NCBI GenBank assembly: GCA_017308135.1
Contig: JAFKFM010000009.1
Span: 1 to 64,000, forward strand
DNA: 64,000 nucleotides
Origin: Alphaproteobacteria bacterium
GTDB lineage: Bacteria; Pseudomonadota; Alphaproteobacteria; CACIAM-22H2
Reading direction: 5' to 3'
The position numbers and the translations under genes were made by a program. The notes under the pieces are model-generated. The model worked only from the letters and a program-made list of their open reading frames with translations, did no database searches and was not told the DNA's origin. Numbering within the stretch: the stretch's first letter is position 1; each line of letters begins with the position of its first letter. Of this stretch, positions 16,657 through 25,207 are shown one piece after another.

Positions 16657-16682
16657 GCGGCGGCCCCTTGCAAGGCCGCCGC
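16657..16682 (-). terminator. Hairpin after the carbohydrate importer operon
   Basis: GCGGCGGCC and GGCCGCCGC pair perfectly (9 bp) across an eight-base loop, 18 bases beyond the stop of the binding-protein gene. The T-rich tail on the minus strand is weak (ATTATTT after several bases), so termination strength is uncertain. Confidence 0.55.
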
Positions 16683-16700
16683 GCTTTCTTGCCGTCGCGA

Positions 16701-17990
16701 TCAGTTGGCGCGTTCGCGGCCTTCGGCTTCGACCGCCTTCAGCGCCGCGTTGGGTGTCGCATCGCCGCGCGCGACCTTCTGCACGGCGACGTTGAGATCG
16801 CTGTACAGCGCCCCGACATTGCATTGCGGCGGCGGGAAGGTGGCGTTGGCGCCCCAGCCCTTCGCGATCTCGTGCATCCAGGCATTGGCGGGCGTGGCGA
16901 GATCGGGATGCGCCAGCACCGATTTGCGAAACGGCACCTGGCCGCCCTGGATCGTCCATTTCATGGCGGCTTCGGCACCGGCCATAAACGCGACGAAAGC
17001 GCCCGCTTCGCGCTGGCGGGGCGAGCCCTTCCACACCACGGATGTCCAACCGTCGAGGATATACGGGCCCGGCTTTTCGCCGCTCCAGCTCGGCCACGGC
17101 AGAACGCCGACCTGGTTGCGGTCGAACACCGCGCGTTCCTGGATGCTGGCGACACGGCTGGTGCCGCCGACGGTGATCGCCTGACGGCCGCCGATGAACA
17201 GTTCCTGGCTGTCGTCGCTGGTTTGCGCCAAAGCTTCGCGCGAGGTGGCACGCTCGGTGATGAAGTTCGCCGCCATCTGAATGGCTTTCTCGCCCGCCGG
17301 AGTTGCCAGCACCGGCACGCATTTGCCGTCGAAGATGCGCGGCTGCTGATCGACGATGCCGACGAACGCCAAAGGTTGCGAGGCGCCGTCGCGCGACAAC
17401 GGGAAGCCGAGGCCCCAGGTCGTGCCCCCCGCCGTTTGTGCGGTCAGCTTTTTGGCGGCGGCGAGCAAGCCATCCCAGGTCCGCACGTCGTTCGCCGTCA
17501 CGCCCGCAGATGCGAACAGATCCTTGCGATACAGCAACGTGTTCGACAGCAGCATGATCGGGGCTGCCAGGATGCGGCCGTTCTGCGTCACCGCATCGAA
17601 CGGCGCCTTGGTGACGTAATCGTCCCATTCCGCCGCACCCCAATTGCCGAACGCGGTCTGGCGCAGATCGGCTGCGACGTCGGCGGAGAACGGCAGGACG
17701 AGGCTCGGGTAATTGATCCAGGCGATATCGGGGGCGGTGCGCGTGCTCGCCGCGATGGTGAATTTATTCGCGATCTGGTGCCAGACTTGCGGCTCGACGC
17801 GCACCTTGATCGTCGGGTTGCGCTTCTCGAATTCCTCGATCAATTCGCGCAACACGCGTTCGCGCGGCGTGTTCTTCGCGGGATCGAGGAAGCTCCACAT
17901 CGTCACCGTCGTCTGCGCCGCAGCCTGACCGGCAGCGACGAGCGAAGCGGCCAGCGCGGCGGCCGCCAGCATTCTTCCTTTATACGACAT
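16701..17990 (-). CDS. ABC transporter substrate-binding protein, family 1 (carbohydrate type)
   Basis: A 429-residue periplasmic binding protein related to MalE/UgpB. The signal peptide has core LAAAALAASLVAAG with cleavage after QAAAQ; the mature protein starts TTVTMWSF, the usual first strand of this family. A strong GGGAGG lies before the ATG at 17990; the much longer open frame upstream is a shadow of the neighbouring dehydratase gene. It is the last gene of a minus-strand operon that holds two permeases, an ATPase and an enolase-family enzyme. Expected ligand: a sugar, sugar acid or small oligosaccharide. Confidence 0.88.
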   Translation of the reverse strand: MSYKGRMLAAAALAASLVAAGQAAAQTTVTMWSFLDPAKNTPRERVLRELIEEFEKRNPTIKVRVEPQVWHQIANKFTIAASTRTAPDIAWINYPSLVLPFSADVAADLRQTAFGNWGAAEWDDYVTKAPFDAVTQNGRILAAPIMLLSNTLLYRKDLFASAGVTANDVRTWDGLLAAAKKLTAQTAGGTTWGLGFPLSRDGASQPLAFVGIVDQQPRIFDGKCVPVLATPAGEKAIQMAANFITERATSREALAQTSDDSQELFIGGRQAITVGGTSRVASIQERAVFDRNQVGVLPWPSWSGEKPGPYILDGWTSVVWKGSPRQREAGAFVAFMAGAEAAMKWTIQGGQVPFRKSVLAHPDLATPANAWMHEIAKGWGANATFPPPQCNVGALYSDLNVAVQKVARGDATPNAALKAVEAEGRERAN

Positions 17991-18016
17991 GTTCTTTCCT
18001 CCCATTTTTATCGGTT

Positions 18017-19180
18017 TCAAACAGCGCATCGGGCGATATAGGCCTCGTCGAGTTCGAGGCCGAGACCGGGTTTGTCGTCGACGGAAAGCCGCCCATCGGA
18101 GAGTGCAAAGCCGCCCGAGGCCAGTGCCCGAAACGCCGGGTTGGACGCGGCCGGATATTCGAAGATCGCAACGCTGGGGCAAGCGATCGCAAACTGTGCG
18201 CTCGCCGCCGCCTGTACGGTGCCGCCCCAAACATGCGGCGAGACTTCGATTTGGAACGCGCCGGCAAGTTCGCCGATCCGGCGCGCTTCGGTGATGCCGC
18301 CGCACACGCCAAGATCGGGCTGGAACACGTCGAGCGCCGACGCGTCGAGATACGGCACATAGTCGAAGCGCGTGAAGTCGTTCTCCCCGGCCGCGATCGC
18401 GCAGGGGCTGGCGGCGCGCAACGCGGCGAATTCGCGCTTGGCATCGCCGGTCATCGGTTCTTCGAACCAGCGCAGGCGCGCCGATTCCGTCCCACGCGCG
18501 AAGATCTTCGCCTCGACCGGGTTGAACGTGCCGTGTGCGTCGACCATCAGCTCGATATCGGGACCGATGGCACGTCGCGCCGCGATCACCCGCGCGATCG
18601 ACGCATCGATGGACCCGTATTTGGCGCCCACGCGCATCTTGATCGCCTTGGCGCCGGTGCGATCGAGATAGAGGCGAAGCTCGTCGCCGATCTTTTCGAC
18701 CGGCCCCCAGCCGCCCGATGCATAGACGGGCAATGTCGGCTTGGTCTTGCCGCCGAGCAGCCGCCACACCGGCTGACCGGTCGCTTTGCCCAGCAGATCC
18801 CACAAGGCGATGTCGATGCCGCCGATGGCGCAGATCGACAAGCCGCGCCGCCCAAGCGCAGGCATCGCGCGGCCGGCGCGGGCGGCGACATCGGCGCGCT
18901 TGCCGTTGTATAGTTTCTCCCACAACCGGGTGATATCGCGCGGATCCTCGCCGATCAGCTGCGGCCCCAGATCGCCGTTGATGATCGCGGCGATGCTGGC
19001 ATCCGCCGAGGCGGGAGAGCCGCCGGCCTTGGTCTCGCCGATCCCCATCAGTCCCGCATCGGTTTCGATGCGCACGAGCACGGTCGACAGCGTTTCCATC
19101 GGACCGTAATCGCTGACGTTCCGCTCGCCTTCGGCAACCGGACATTCCAAGCGTTGGGCGGTGACGCGCGTAATCTGCAT
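18017..19180 (-). CDS. Mandelate racemase/enolase-family sugar-acid dehydratase or racemase
   Basis: A 387-residue enolase-superfamily enzyme of the mandelate-racemase subgroup. KAIKMRVG carries the Lys region, MVDAHGTFN the first metal Asp, WFEEPM the second ligand, AAGEND the third and VSPHVWGG the catalytic His. The ATG at 19180 is preferred because GGAAGG lies nine bases upstream; a TTG three codons earlier overlaps the ATPase stop but has no spaced ribosome site. The SPHVWGG motif differs from the PHxxxGP of the two galactonate-type enzymes, so it likely acts on a different sugar acid. Encoded between the ATPase and the binding protein, it presumably processes the imported substrate. Confidence 0.82.
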   Translation of the reverse strand: MQITRVTAQRLECPVAEGERNVSDYGPMETLSTVLVRIETDAGLMGIGETKAGGSPASADASIAAIINGDLGPQLIGEDPRDITRLWEKLYNGKRADVAARAGRAMPALGRRGLSICAIGGIDIALWDLLGKATGQPVWRLLGGKTKPTLPVYASGGWGPVEKIGDELRLYLDRTGAKAIKMRVGAKYGSIDASIARVIAARRAIGPDIELMVDAHGTFNPVEAKIFARGTESARLRWFEEPMTGDAKREFAALRAASPCAIAAGENDFTRFDYVPYLDASALDVFQPDLGVCGGITEARRIGELAGAFQIEVSPHVWGGTVQAAASAQFAIACPSVAIFEYPAASNPAFRALASGGFALSDGRLSVDDKPGLGLELDEAYIARCAV

Positions 19181-19185
19181 CGCGC

Positions 19186-20280
19186 TCAACCTTCCGCCCC
19201 AGCCAGCGATGCGCCACCATCCGGTTCGAAGAAGTGGAAATGCGCCGGATCAAAGACGAGGCGCACCTTGTCGCCGGGCTTCAGATCGGCATTAAGATCG
19301 GCGCGGCAGGAAAGCTGTGCAGTACCGACAGCGGCATAGACAACCAATTCGGGGCCGACGAGTTCGACCTGCTCGACGATTGCGGGCGTGCCCGTATCGC
19401 CACGGACCGCTTTGATCGCTTCGGTACGAATGCCCAGCACGGACTTGCCGGCGCGCAAATTCCGCCAGCGCTTTTCCTCGGCCAGCGGCAACGTCAATCC
19501 GTCGGCGACGAAGCTGGCCTTGCCTCCGTTGGCTGCGATCGCGCCATTCACGAAATTGATTTCGCGCTCGCCCACGAAATTGGCGACGAACATATTCGCC
19601 GGCCGGTGATAGATCTGGTTGGGCGTGCCGTATTGCTGCAAATGGCCCTGATCGAACACGGCGATGCGCGTGGACATCGTCAACGCTTCGGCTTGATCGT
19701 GCGTGACATAGACGATCGTCGATTTGATCCGGTCGTGCAGCGCCTTGATGTCACGGCGCATACGGATGCGCAAACGCGCGTCGAGATTCGACAACGGTTC
19801 ATCGAGCAAGAACACTTTTGGATCGCGCACCATCGCGCGGCCCAGCGCGATGCGCTGCTGCTGGCCGCCCGACAGTTCCTTGGGATAGCGCGCCAGCAAA
19901 GCCGCCACGCCGAGGCTTTCGGCCGCTGCTTCGACCTTCGTTTTGATTTGCCCTTCATTGAACGCGCGGCCGCGCGCGCGCAACGGGAAAGCCAGATTCT
20001 CGAACACCGTCATATGCGGGTAGAGCGCGTAATTCTGGAACACCATCGCGATGTCGCGTTTGTCGGGCGACAAATCGTTGACGCGCGTTCCGCCGATGGC
20101 GATGTCGCCCGAATCCGCATCGAGCAAGCCGGCGAGGAGATTGAGCGTCGTCGACTTGCCCGATCCCGACGGCCCGAGCAGCGAGACGAACTCGCCCGAC
20201 CGGATTTCAAGATCCAGCCCGGCCAATGCCGCAACCGGCCCGAACGCCTTCCGGACACGCGAAAATCGTACGTCGGTCAT
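19186..20280 (-). CDS. ABC transporter ATP-binding protein, UgpC/MsmX/MalK family
   Basis: A 364-residue carbohydrate-importer ATPase. Walker A GPSGSGKST (about residue 37), Q-loop VFQNYALYPH, signature LSGGQQQR and Walker B FLLDEPLSNLD are followed by a C-terminal TOBE regulatory region (about residues 240-364). The ATG at 20280 lies eight bases after the permease stop. This class is often promiscuous; as it is the only MalK-type ATPase in the window, it could also serve the ATPase-less importer at 41203-44323. Confidence 0.93.
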   Translation of the reverse strand: MTDVRFSRVRKAFGPVAALAGLDLEIRSGEFVSLLGPSGSGKSTTLNLLAGLLDADSGDIAIGGTRVNDLSPDKRDIAMVFQNYALYPHMTVFENLAFPLRARGRAFNEGQIKTKVEAAAESLGVAALLARYPKELSGGQQQRIALGRAMVRDPKVFLLDEPLSNLDARLRIRMRRDIKALHDRIKSTIVYVTHDQAEALTMSTRIAVFDQGHLQQYGTPNQIYHRPANMFVANFVGEREINFVNGAIAANGGKASFVADGLTLPLAEEKRWRNLRAGKSVLGIRTEAIKAVRGDTGTPAIVEQVELVGPELVVYAAVGTAQLSCRADLNADLKPGDKVRLVFDPAHFHFFEPDGGASLAGAEG

Positions 20281-20288
20281 CTTACCCC

Positions 20289-21125
20289 TCAGCCCTTGAC
20301 GCTGCCGCCGGTGACACCGGAGACGAAGTATTTCTGGAAGATCACGAAAATCAGGATGATCGGTGCGATCGACACCATCGAAGCCGCCAGCAGCGGCCCC
20401 CATTCGCGGCCGAAGAAGCCGAGATAGAAATAGACCGCAACGGGCAGCGGCCTTACGGCTTCGGCCGACGTCATCACCACCGCGACGACGAAATCGTTCC
20501 ATGCCGCCGTCAATACGAACAGGCCCGACGCGATCAGACCCGGCCCCGCCAGCGGCAGGATCACGCGGCGCAACGCGTCGAACCGGCTATAGCCGTCGAT
20601 CATCGCGGCGTTTTCGAGCTGGCGCGGAATCGTGTTGAAATAGCCGAACATGATCCAGATCACGATCGGCAATTCGTAAGCGGTGTAGAGAAGGACGAGG
20701 CCCGTGCGCGTATCGAGCAGCCCGAGATTGGCGATCAGCGTATAGGTGGGGACGAGCAGCGACGCGATCGGGATCGACATCACCGTGACGACCGTCAGCA
20801 TCACCAGATTGCGGCCCGGAAAGGCGAAGCGCGACAGCGCGTAACCGGCGAAGGCGCCCACCGCAAGGCACAGCGCCACCGTCGCGGCCGACACGATCGC
20901 GCTGTTGGCCATGTAGTGGAACAGCTGGTTTTCGATCAGCGTGGCGTAATGCGCGAAGGTCACTTCCGACGGGATCAGTTCCGGCGGCACTTGCAGAATG
21001 CGGTTGGCGGGTTTGAGCGAGGAACTCAACCCCCACAGCAGCGGGGCAAGGGCGAACAGCACGATCACCGTGTTCAGCGCGAAGTCGCCGATCTTGCGCA
21101 AGCGGATGACGCGGACGTAGCTCAC
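20289..21125 (-). CDS. Carbohydrate ABC transporter permease, MalG/UgpE-like
   Basis: A 278-residue membrane protein with six predicted helices and the EAA loop ENAAMIDGYSRFDALRRVILPL. It ends in the typical FQKYFVSGVTGGSVKG tail of MalG-type permeases. The start is a GTG at 21125 that overlaps the upstream permease stop as GTGA; an extension upstream would duplicate the preceding coding region. It pairs with the MalF-type permease immediately upstream. Confidence 0.9.
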   Translation of the reverse strand: MSYVRVIRLRKIGDFALNTVIVLFALAPLLWGLSSSLKPANRILQVPPELIPSEVTFAHYATLIENQLFHYMANSAIVSAATVALCLAVGAFAGYALSRFAFPGRNLVMLTVVTVMSIPIASLLVPTYTLIANLGLLDTRTGLVLLYTAYELPIVIWIMFGYFNTIPRQLENAAMIDGYSRFDALRRVILPLAGPGLIASGLFVLTAAWNDFVVAVVMTSAEAVRPLPVAVYFYLGFFGREWGPLLAASMVSIAPIILIFVIFQKYFVSGVTGGSVKG

Positions 21126-22027
21126 CGCAGCTTCTCCGTCGGTTTGAACAGCTTCACCAGCAGCACGATCATGCAAACGTTGATTAGGAACACGACGAAG
21201 GACAGCGCGTTGGCGCGGCCCAGCGCGTAATCCTCGAAGCCGAGGCGGAACGTTCGCAACGCCACGGTCTCAGTTTTGTTGACCGGCCCGCCGCCGGTCA
21301 GGATCAGCTGGAACGTCAGCGAATTGACGAAATGCATCAGCAGACGCACGAGCGTGATCAGCATCGGCGTTTTTAGCAGCGGCAGCGTCAAGCGGCGGAA
21401 GCGATACCAGGGGCTGGCTCCGTCGACGCGCGCGGCGGCGTAAAGTTCCAGCGGGATGCTTTTGAGGCCCGCGAGCAGCAGGATCATCGCGAAAGCCGCA
21501 TCGCGCCACACGGCGTTGTAGATCAGCGCCGCCATCGACGACGCGGAATCGGCGAACACGCTGAAATCGGCGATGCCCAGCGGCCCCAGCACGGTCTGCG
21601 GCACGCCCGAATCCTGCGACAGCACCCATTTGAGCAGCAGCGAGCCCACGAGCATCGAGATGACATAGGGCACGAGCACGACCGCGCGCATGAACACCGC
21701 GACGCGGCCGTCGCGTTCCAAATGCAGCGCCAACGCGAAGCCGACGACGAAAGTCAGGATCAGCGAGCCGAAGGAGAAGACCGCCGTCACCGCGAAGCTG
21801 TTCAGCACCGCGGGCGAGGTCAGCACCGACAGATAATTGTCGAAGCCCAGGAAGCGCCCGACCTGGAAGAAGCGCACCGAGTGCAAGCTGTAATAGAGCC
21901 CCACCGCCAGCGGCACGAAGACGAATAGGAACTCGATCAACAGAGCGGGCGCCACCAAACGCAGCGCGAATGCATCCGCATCCGCGCGCGAAGCGCCTTT
22001 CCGTCGGCGTTGAAACCACGCCCGCAT
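21122..22027 (-). CDS. Carbohydrate ABC transporter permease, MalF/UgpA-like
   Basis: A 301-residue membrane protein, first gene of the operon. It has the short N-terminal cytoplasmic segment, a first helix (LVAPALLIEFLFVFVPLAVG), and the EAA loop YAAARVDGASPWYRFRRLTL. The ATG at 22027 is preceded by GGGAGGAAG; an ATG 28 codons earlier lies within the operator region and reads through operators, so it is unlikely. Transcription starts in the 148-base gap shared with the IclR fusion gene, which holds two palindromic operator candidates. Confidence 0.9.
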   Translation of the reverse strand: MRAWFQRRRKGASRADADAFALRLVAPALLIEFLFVFVPLAVGLYYSLHSVRFFQVGRFLGFDNYLSVLTSPAVLNSFAVTAVFSFGSLILTFVVGFALALHLERDGRVAVFMRAVVLVPYVISMLVGSLLLKWVLSQDSGVPQTVLGPLGIADFSVFADSASSMAALIYNAVWRDAAFAMILLLAGLKSIPLELYAAARVDGASPWYRFRRLTLPLLKTPMLITLVRLLMHFVNSLTFQLILTGGGPVNKTETVALRTFRLGFEDYALGRANALSFVVFLINVCMIVLLVKLFKPTEKLR

Positions 22028-22056
22028 GTCCCGAACTTCCTCCCTCTTTCTTACTG

Positions 22057-22071
22057 TCTCAAATAATGAGA
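22057..22071. promoter_or_regulatory. Candidate IclR-family operator 1
   Basis: TCTCA-AATAA-TGAGA is a perfect 5-5-5 palindrome 30 bases upstream of the permease ATG. Its centre lies 21 bp, two helical turns, from the centre of a related site at 22078. It is the obvious binding site for the IclR domain encoded divergently. Confidence 0.55.
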
Positions 22072-22077
22072 TACTTG

Positions 22078-22092
22078 TTTCATTAATTGAGA
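22078..22092. promoter_or_regulatory. Candidate IclR-family operator 2
   Basis: TTTCA-TTAAT-TGAGA matches operator 1 with one mismatch in the left half-site (TTTCA for TCTCA). Same 5-5-5 geometry. The two sites together cover most of the divergent promoter region, consistent with cooperative binding of two dimers. Confidence 0.5.
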
Positions 22093-22175
22093 TATGCGAA
22101 TGTTGCTCCATGCAGAGCGAAAGTCAAGCGTTCCGTTCCCTTACTAACCGCAGCGATTCGCGGCGCGGAGACGCT

Positions 22176-23879
22176 ATGACGCAAAACAATTCCTCCACCG
22201 AAAAGCCCGGAACGCCTTATGCGGGCACGGCCTTGAAGGCTTTGTCGGTGTTCGACGTGATCGCGCGTTCGGATCGGCCAATCGCGTTCAAGGATTTGAT
22301 CGAGCCCTGCGGCCTGCCGCGCGCGACGCTGCATCGAATGCTGAGCGCGCTGACCGAATCCGGTCTCGTGCGCTACGACCCGGACCAGCGCACATATTGG
22401 CTGGGCATGCGGTTGATCGATCTCGCCGGCAAGATCTGGGAGCGCATCGATTTCTCCGGCGCCTTCGCCCGCGAGTTGGATCGCCTGCGCAAGCTGACCG
22501 GCGACAACGCGCAGATTGCCGCGATCGAAGGTTTCCAGATCGTCTATGTCGACGAGCGCGATTCCTTCGACGAGATTCGCCTCTATTATTTGAAGGGCCG
22601 CCGCCACCCCGCCTATTGCACGGCAATGGGCAAGGCGATCCTCGCCTGTCTCGATGCGGCGGAGTTGAAACGCCTGGTCGGCGCCAACGCGATGACCGCC
22701 TATACGCCGCGCACGATCACCGATCTGCCCGCGTTGCAGATCGAACTCGCGTTGACGCGCGAGCGCCAATACGCGATCGACGACGAGGAGTTAGAAATCG
22801 GCCGGCGCTGCATCGCGGCCGCAATCCTCGATCATCGCAACCAGGCGATCGCCGCGATCGGCTTGACCGGCCCCGCCGACCGGATGAGTGTGGCGCGCTG
22901 CCATGAATTGGCGCCGGAGCTGATCGCCGCCGCCAACCGCATCACGATGGCGCTGCGCCGCTTGGGCGATGCGGGCAGCGTCGAGCCCGCGTCGGTCGAC
23001 AAGCCCGCCGATCCGCGCGTGGCTTGCGCCTTCCCTGGCACGACCTTCATCGGCGATTCGCCCGTATGGGACGATCGCGCGCGGCGCTTACTGTGGGTGG
23101 ATATCCTCGCCCCGGCCATCCATTCCGGCGATCCGAAAACCGGCATCGATACGACGACACTGATGCCGAGCCTCGTCGGTTCGATCGTGCTGCGCGGAAA
23201 AGGCGGCCTGGTCGCCGCGATGCAAACTGGCCTCGCCTTCGTGTCCGACAAGGCCGAGGTTACACCGATCGTCCATCCCGAAGCCGACAAGCCGCCCAAC
23301 CGCCTCAACGACGGCAAATGCGATTCACGCGGCCGGTTCTGGTTCAGCTCGATGAGTATGCAGCGCGAACCGGGCAAGGGGGCGCTCTACCGGCTCGATC
23401 CCGATCTGAAACTCGTGACGGTCGAAACCGGGCTGACGATCTGCAACGGGCCCGATTGGAACCTCGCCGACGACCGGATGTATCTGACCGATGCGATCCG
23501 TAACCGGGTGCTCGTCTATCCCTACGACGCGGCTACCGGCGCCATCGGCACGCCCGAAATCCTCACCCAGCTTCCCGAAGACGGTGGTGCGCCGGGCGGT
23601 ATCGCCGTCGATCTCGAAGACCATCTTTGGACGCCGATGTGGGACGACAGCGAAGTCCTGCGCATCGCACCCGACGGTAAAATCGTCGCGCGCATCCATG
23701 TGCCGGCCCTCAAGCCCGCCAGCGTCGCCTTCGGCGGCGAAAATCTGGACACGCTTTACGTCACCTCTGCCCGCATCCGCATGTCGGCCACCCAAATCGA
23801 ACGCGCCCCACTGACCGGCAGCGTGTTCGCCATCCGCGCCGGTGTGCGCGGACGCCCCCCCAATCGATTCGCCGGATAG
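22176..23879 (+). CDS. IclR-family regulator fused to SMP-30/gluconolactonase domain
   Basis: A 567-residue protein that joins two families usually encoded separately. Residues about 17-75 form an IclR winged helix (ALKALSVFDVIA ... LPRATLHRMLSAL); about 80-260 form the IclR effector domain (AYCTAMGKAILA, RRCIAAAILD). After a short linker, residues about 285-567 form an SMP-30 propeller with DSPVWDDRARRLLWVDI, NRLNDGKCDSRGRFW, CNGPDWN and APGGIAVD, so the metal-site positions are kept, although the first ligand reads Asp (GDSPVW) instead of Glu. No stop, frameshift or internal ribosome site with strong spacing was seen at the junction. The ATG at 22176 has GCGGAG upstream. It could be a lactone-sensing regulator or a bifunctional regulator-lactonase. 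Confidence 0.88.
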   Translation: MTQNNSSTEKPGTPYAGTALKALSVFDVIARSDRPIAFKDLIEPCGLPRATLHRMLSALTESGLVRYDPDQRTYWLGMRLIDLAGKIWERIDFSGAFARELDRLRKLTGDNAQIAAIEGFQIVYVDERDSFDEIRLYYLKGRRHPAYCTAMGKAILACLDAAELKRLVGANAMTAYTPRTITDLPALQIELALTRERQYAIDDEELEIGRRCIAAAILDHRNQAIAAIGLTGPADRMSVARCHELAPELIAAANRITMALRRLGDAGSVEPASVDKPADPRVACAFPGTTFIGDSPVWDDRARRLLWVDILAPAIHSGDPKTGIDTTTLMPSLVGSIVLRGKGGLVAAMQTGLAFVSDKAEVTPIVHPEADKPPNRLNDGKCDSRGRFWFSSMSMQREPGKGALYRLDPDLKLVTVETGLTICNGPDWNLADDRMYLTDAIRNRVLVYPYDAATGAIGTPEILTQLPEDGGAPGGIAVDLEDHLWTPMWDDSEVLRIAPDGKIVARIHVPALKPASVAFGGENLDTLYVTSARIRMSATQIERAPLTGSVFAIRAGVRGRPPNRFAG

Positions 23880-23900
23880 AAGGACAATAGGGAGAAAACG

Positions 23901-24944
23901 ATGTCGTTAGGTTTTCGCGTCGCCGTCGGGCAATTCAAGGAAGTGACGCCGGACGATCTTTCGTTCTGCAAGCAACTCGGCGTCACGGGTATCACGATCA
24001 ATCGCCCCGATTTCGACGCGCCTTCCTGGCGCACGTTTCTCGGCAAGCACTATCCCTACGGACCCGCCGACTTCAACAAATCGGCCAAATGGGACTTCAT
24101 GGATCTGCTGAACTTACGCCGGCGGATCGAGGATTTCGGGCTGAAGCTCGAAGCGATCGAAAACGTGCCCTATCGCTTCTACGACAAGGCGCTGATCGGT
24201 GCGGAAGGCCGTGACGCGCAGATCGAGAATTACTGCGAGACGCTCCGCAATCTCGGCCGCGCGGGCATCAACACACTCGGCTATCATTTCTGCCCCAATC
24301 TCGTCTGGCGCACCTCAACCGCGCGGCCCGCGCGTGGCGGGGCGGGCGTGACCGCATTCAGCTATGACGACGCGCGCCACGCGCCGCAAACTCATGGCCG
24401 CGAGATCGGCATCGCCGAGATGTGGGAGAATTTCGAATATTTTATCACGCGCGTGCTGCCGGTTGCCGAGGAAGCGGGTGTGCGCATGTCGCTACATGCC
24501 GACGATCCGCCGGTCCCCACGCTGGGTGGTGTCGCGCGCATCATGAACAGCCTCGACGGGTTTCGACGTGCCATGAAGATCGGCGACAGCCCCAATCACG
24601 GCCTGACCTTCTGCGTGGGCACATGGGGCCAGATGGGCGGAGAAACCGTATACGAAGCGCTCGACGAGTTCAGCCGGCAGAAACGCGCCTTCTATCTGCA
24701 TATGCGCAACATCAAGGGCTCGGTGCCCGATTTCTCCGAATGCTTCATCGACGAAGGCGATCTCGACGTCGTGCGCATTCTGCGCATTCTGAAGACCAAC
24801 GGCTTCGACGGGTTCATGATCGACGATCACGTGCCGCAAATGACCGCCGATACGCCCTGGGGCCATCGCGGCCGCGCGTTCTCGACGGGCTATCTGCGCG
24901 GCCTGTGCCGCGGCATCGAGGAAGCGGATCGCGCGACGAGCTAA
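23901..24944 (+). CDS. Mannonate dehydratase-like protein (UxuA family, short form)
   Basis: A 347-residue TIM-barrel protein of the UxuA family, which dehydrates D-mannonate to 2-keto-3-deoxygluconate. Metal-site and family motifs are present: LHADDPPVP, GLTFCVGTWGQMG, HMRNIKG and FSTGYLRGL. Compared with canonical UxuA (about 390-400 residues, MRPDHGH motif as in the copy at 47186) it is shorter and reads MIDDHVPQM, so the Arg of the RPDHG motif is replaced. It starts 21 bases after the IclR::SMP-30 gene with AGGGAG upstream and is surely co-transcribed. The substitution suggests an altered substrate. Confidence 0.82.
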   Translation: MSLGFRVAVGQFKEVTPDDLSFCKQLGVTGITINRPDFDAPSWRTFLGKHYPYGPADFNKSAKWDFMDLLNLRRRIEDFGLKLEAIENVPYRFYDKALIGAEGRDAQIENYCETLRNLGRAGINTLGYHFCPNLVWRTSTARPARGGAGVTAFSYDDARHAPQTHGREIGIAEMWENFEYFITRVLPVAEEAGVRMSLHADDPPVPTLGGVARIMNSLDGFRRAMKIGDSPNHGLTFCVGTWGQMGGETVYEALDEFSRQKRAFYLHMRNIKGSVPDFSECFIDEGDLDVVRILRILKTNGFDGFMIDDHVPQMTADTPWGHRGRAFSTGYLRGLCRGIEEADRATS

Positions 24945-24959
24945 GATGCAGGCGGCATA

Positions 24960-24979
24960 GAGGCGGCCTTCGCTGCCTC
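24960..24979 (+). terminator. Possible terminator hairpin after the UxuA-like gene
   Basis: GAGGCGGC and GCTGCCTC pair over eight positions (one G-T) around CTTC, extended outward by GGCG-CAT/ATG-CGCC pairing. There is no T run, so it may be a weak terminator or 3' end stabiliser. Confidence 0.4.
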
Positions 24980-25035
24980 CATGCGCCGCTTCCGCAAGAG
25001 CAATTGAAGCCGGTGATTCAATGTTTTCTTCGCGG

Positions 25036-25162
25036 TCCGGATGGTGGGCGCTACAGGGATTGAACCTGTGGCCCCTACCATGTCAACGTACGCGGACAGC
25101 ACGCGAGTTCAAGCGTTTAAAGATGGGGTTTCCCGCAGATCAAGCTTCAATCTGCGGGAAAT
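25036..25162 (-). repeat. tRNA 3'-half-like repeat, copy 3 (R3)
   Basis: A 127-base element. T-arm ACAGG/CCTGT and AGCGCCCACCA are intact, anticodon-like loop TTGACAT. It has the best hairpin of the family: TTTCCCGCAGAT pairs perfectly with ATCTGCGGGAAA across a nine-base loop. It lies between convergent gene ends (UxuA-like and GntR). Confidence 0.8.
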
Positions 25163-25207
25163 TCGCCGCCGGTTCTTTCCCCTGAGCGCGGAACTGAAGG
25201 GCCGTCA

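Noticed and set aside
22026..22175. Longer N terminus of the IclR fusion protein starting at 22026
   Set aside because: That extension would translate the two operator palindromes and the divergent promoter; ATG 22176 has a proper ribosome site and starts just before the winged helix.
25036..25162. Functional tRNA-Val(GAC) gene at R3 (and R2, R5)
   Set aside because: T-arm, CCA and a TTGACAT loop are present, but there is no 5' acceptor strand, no D-arm, and the anticodon stem does not pair.
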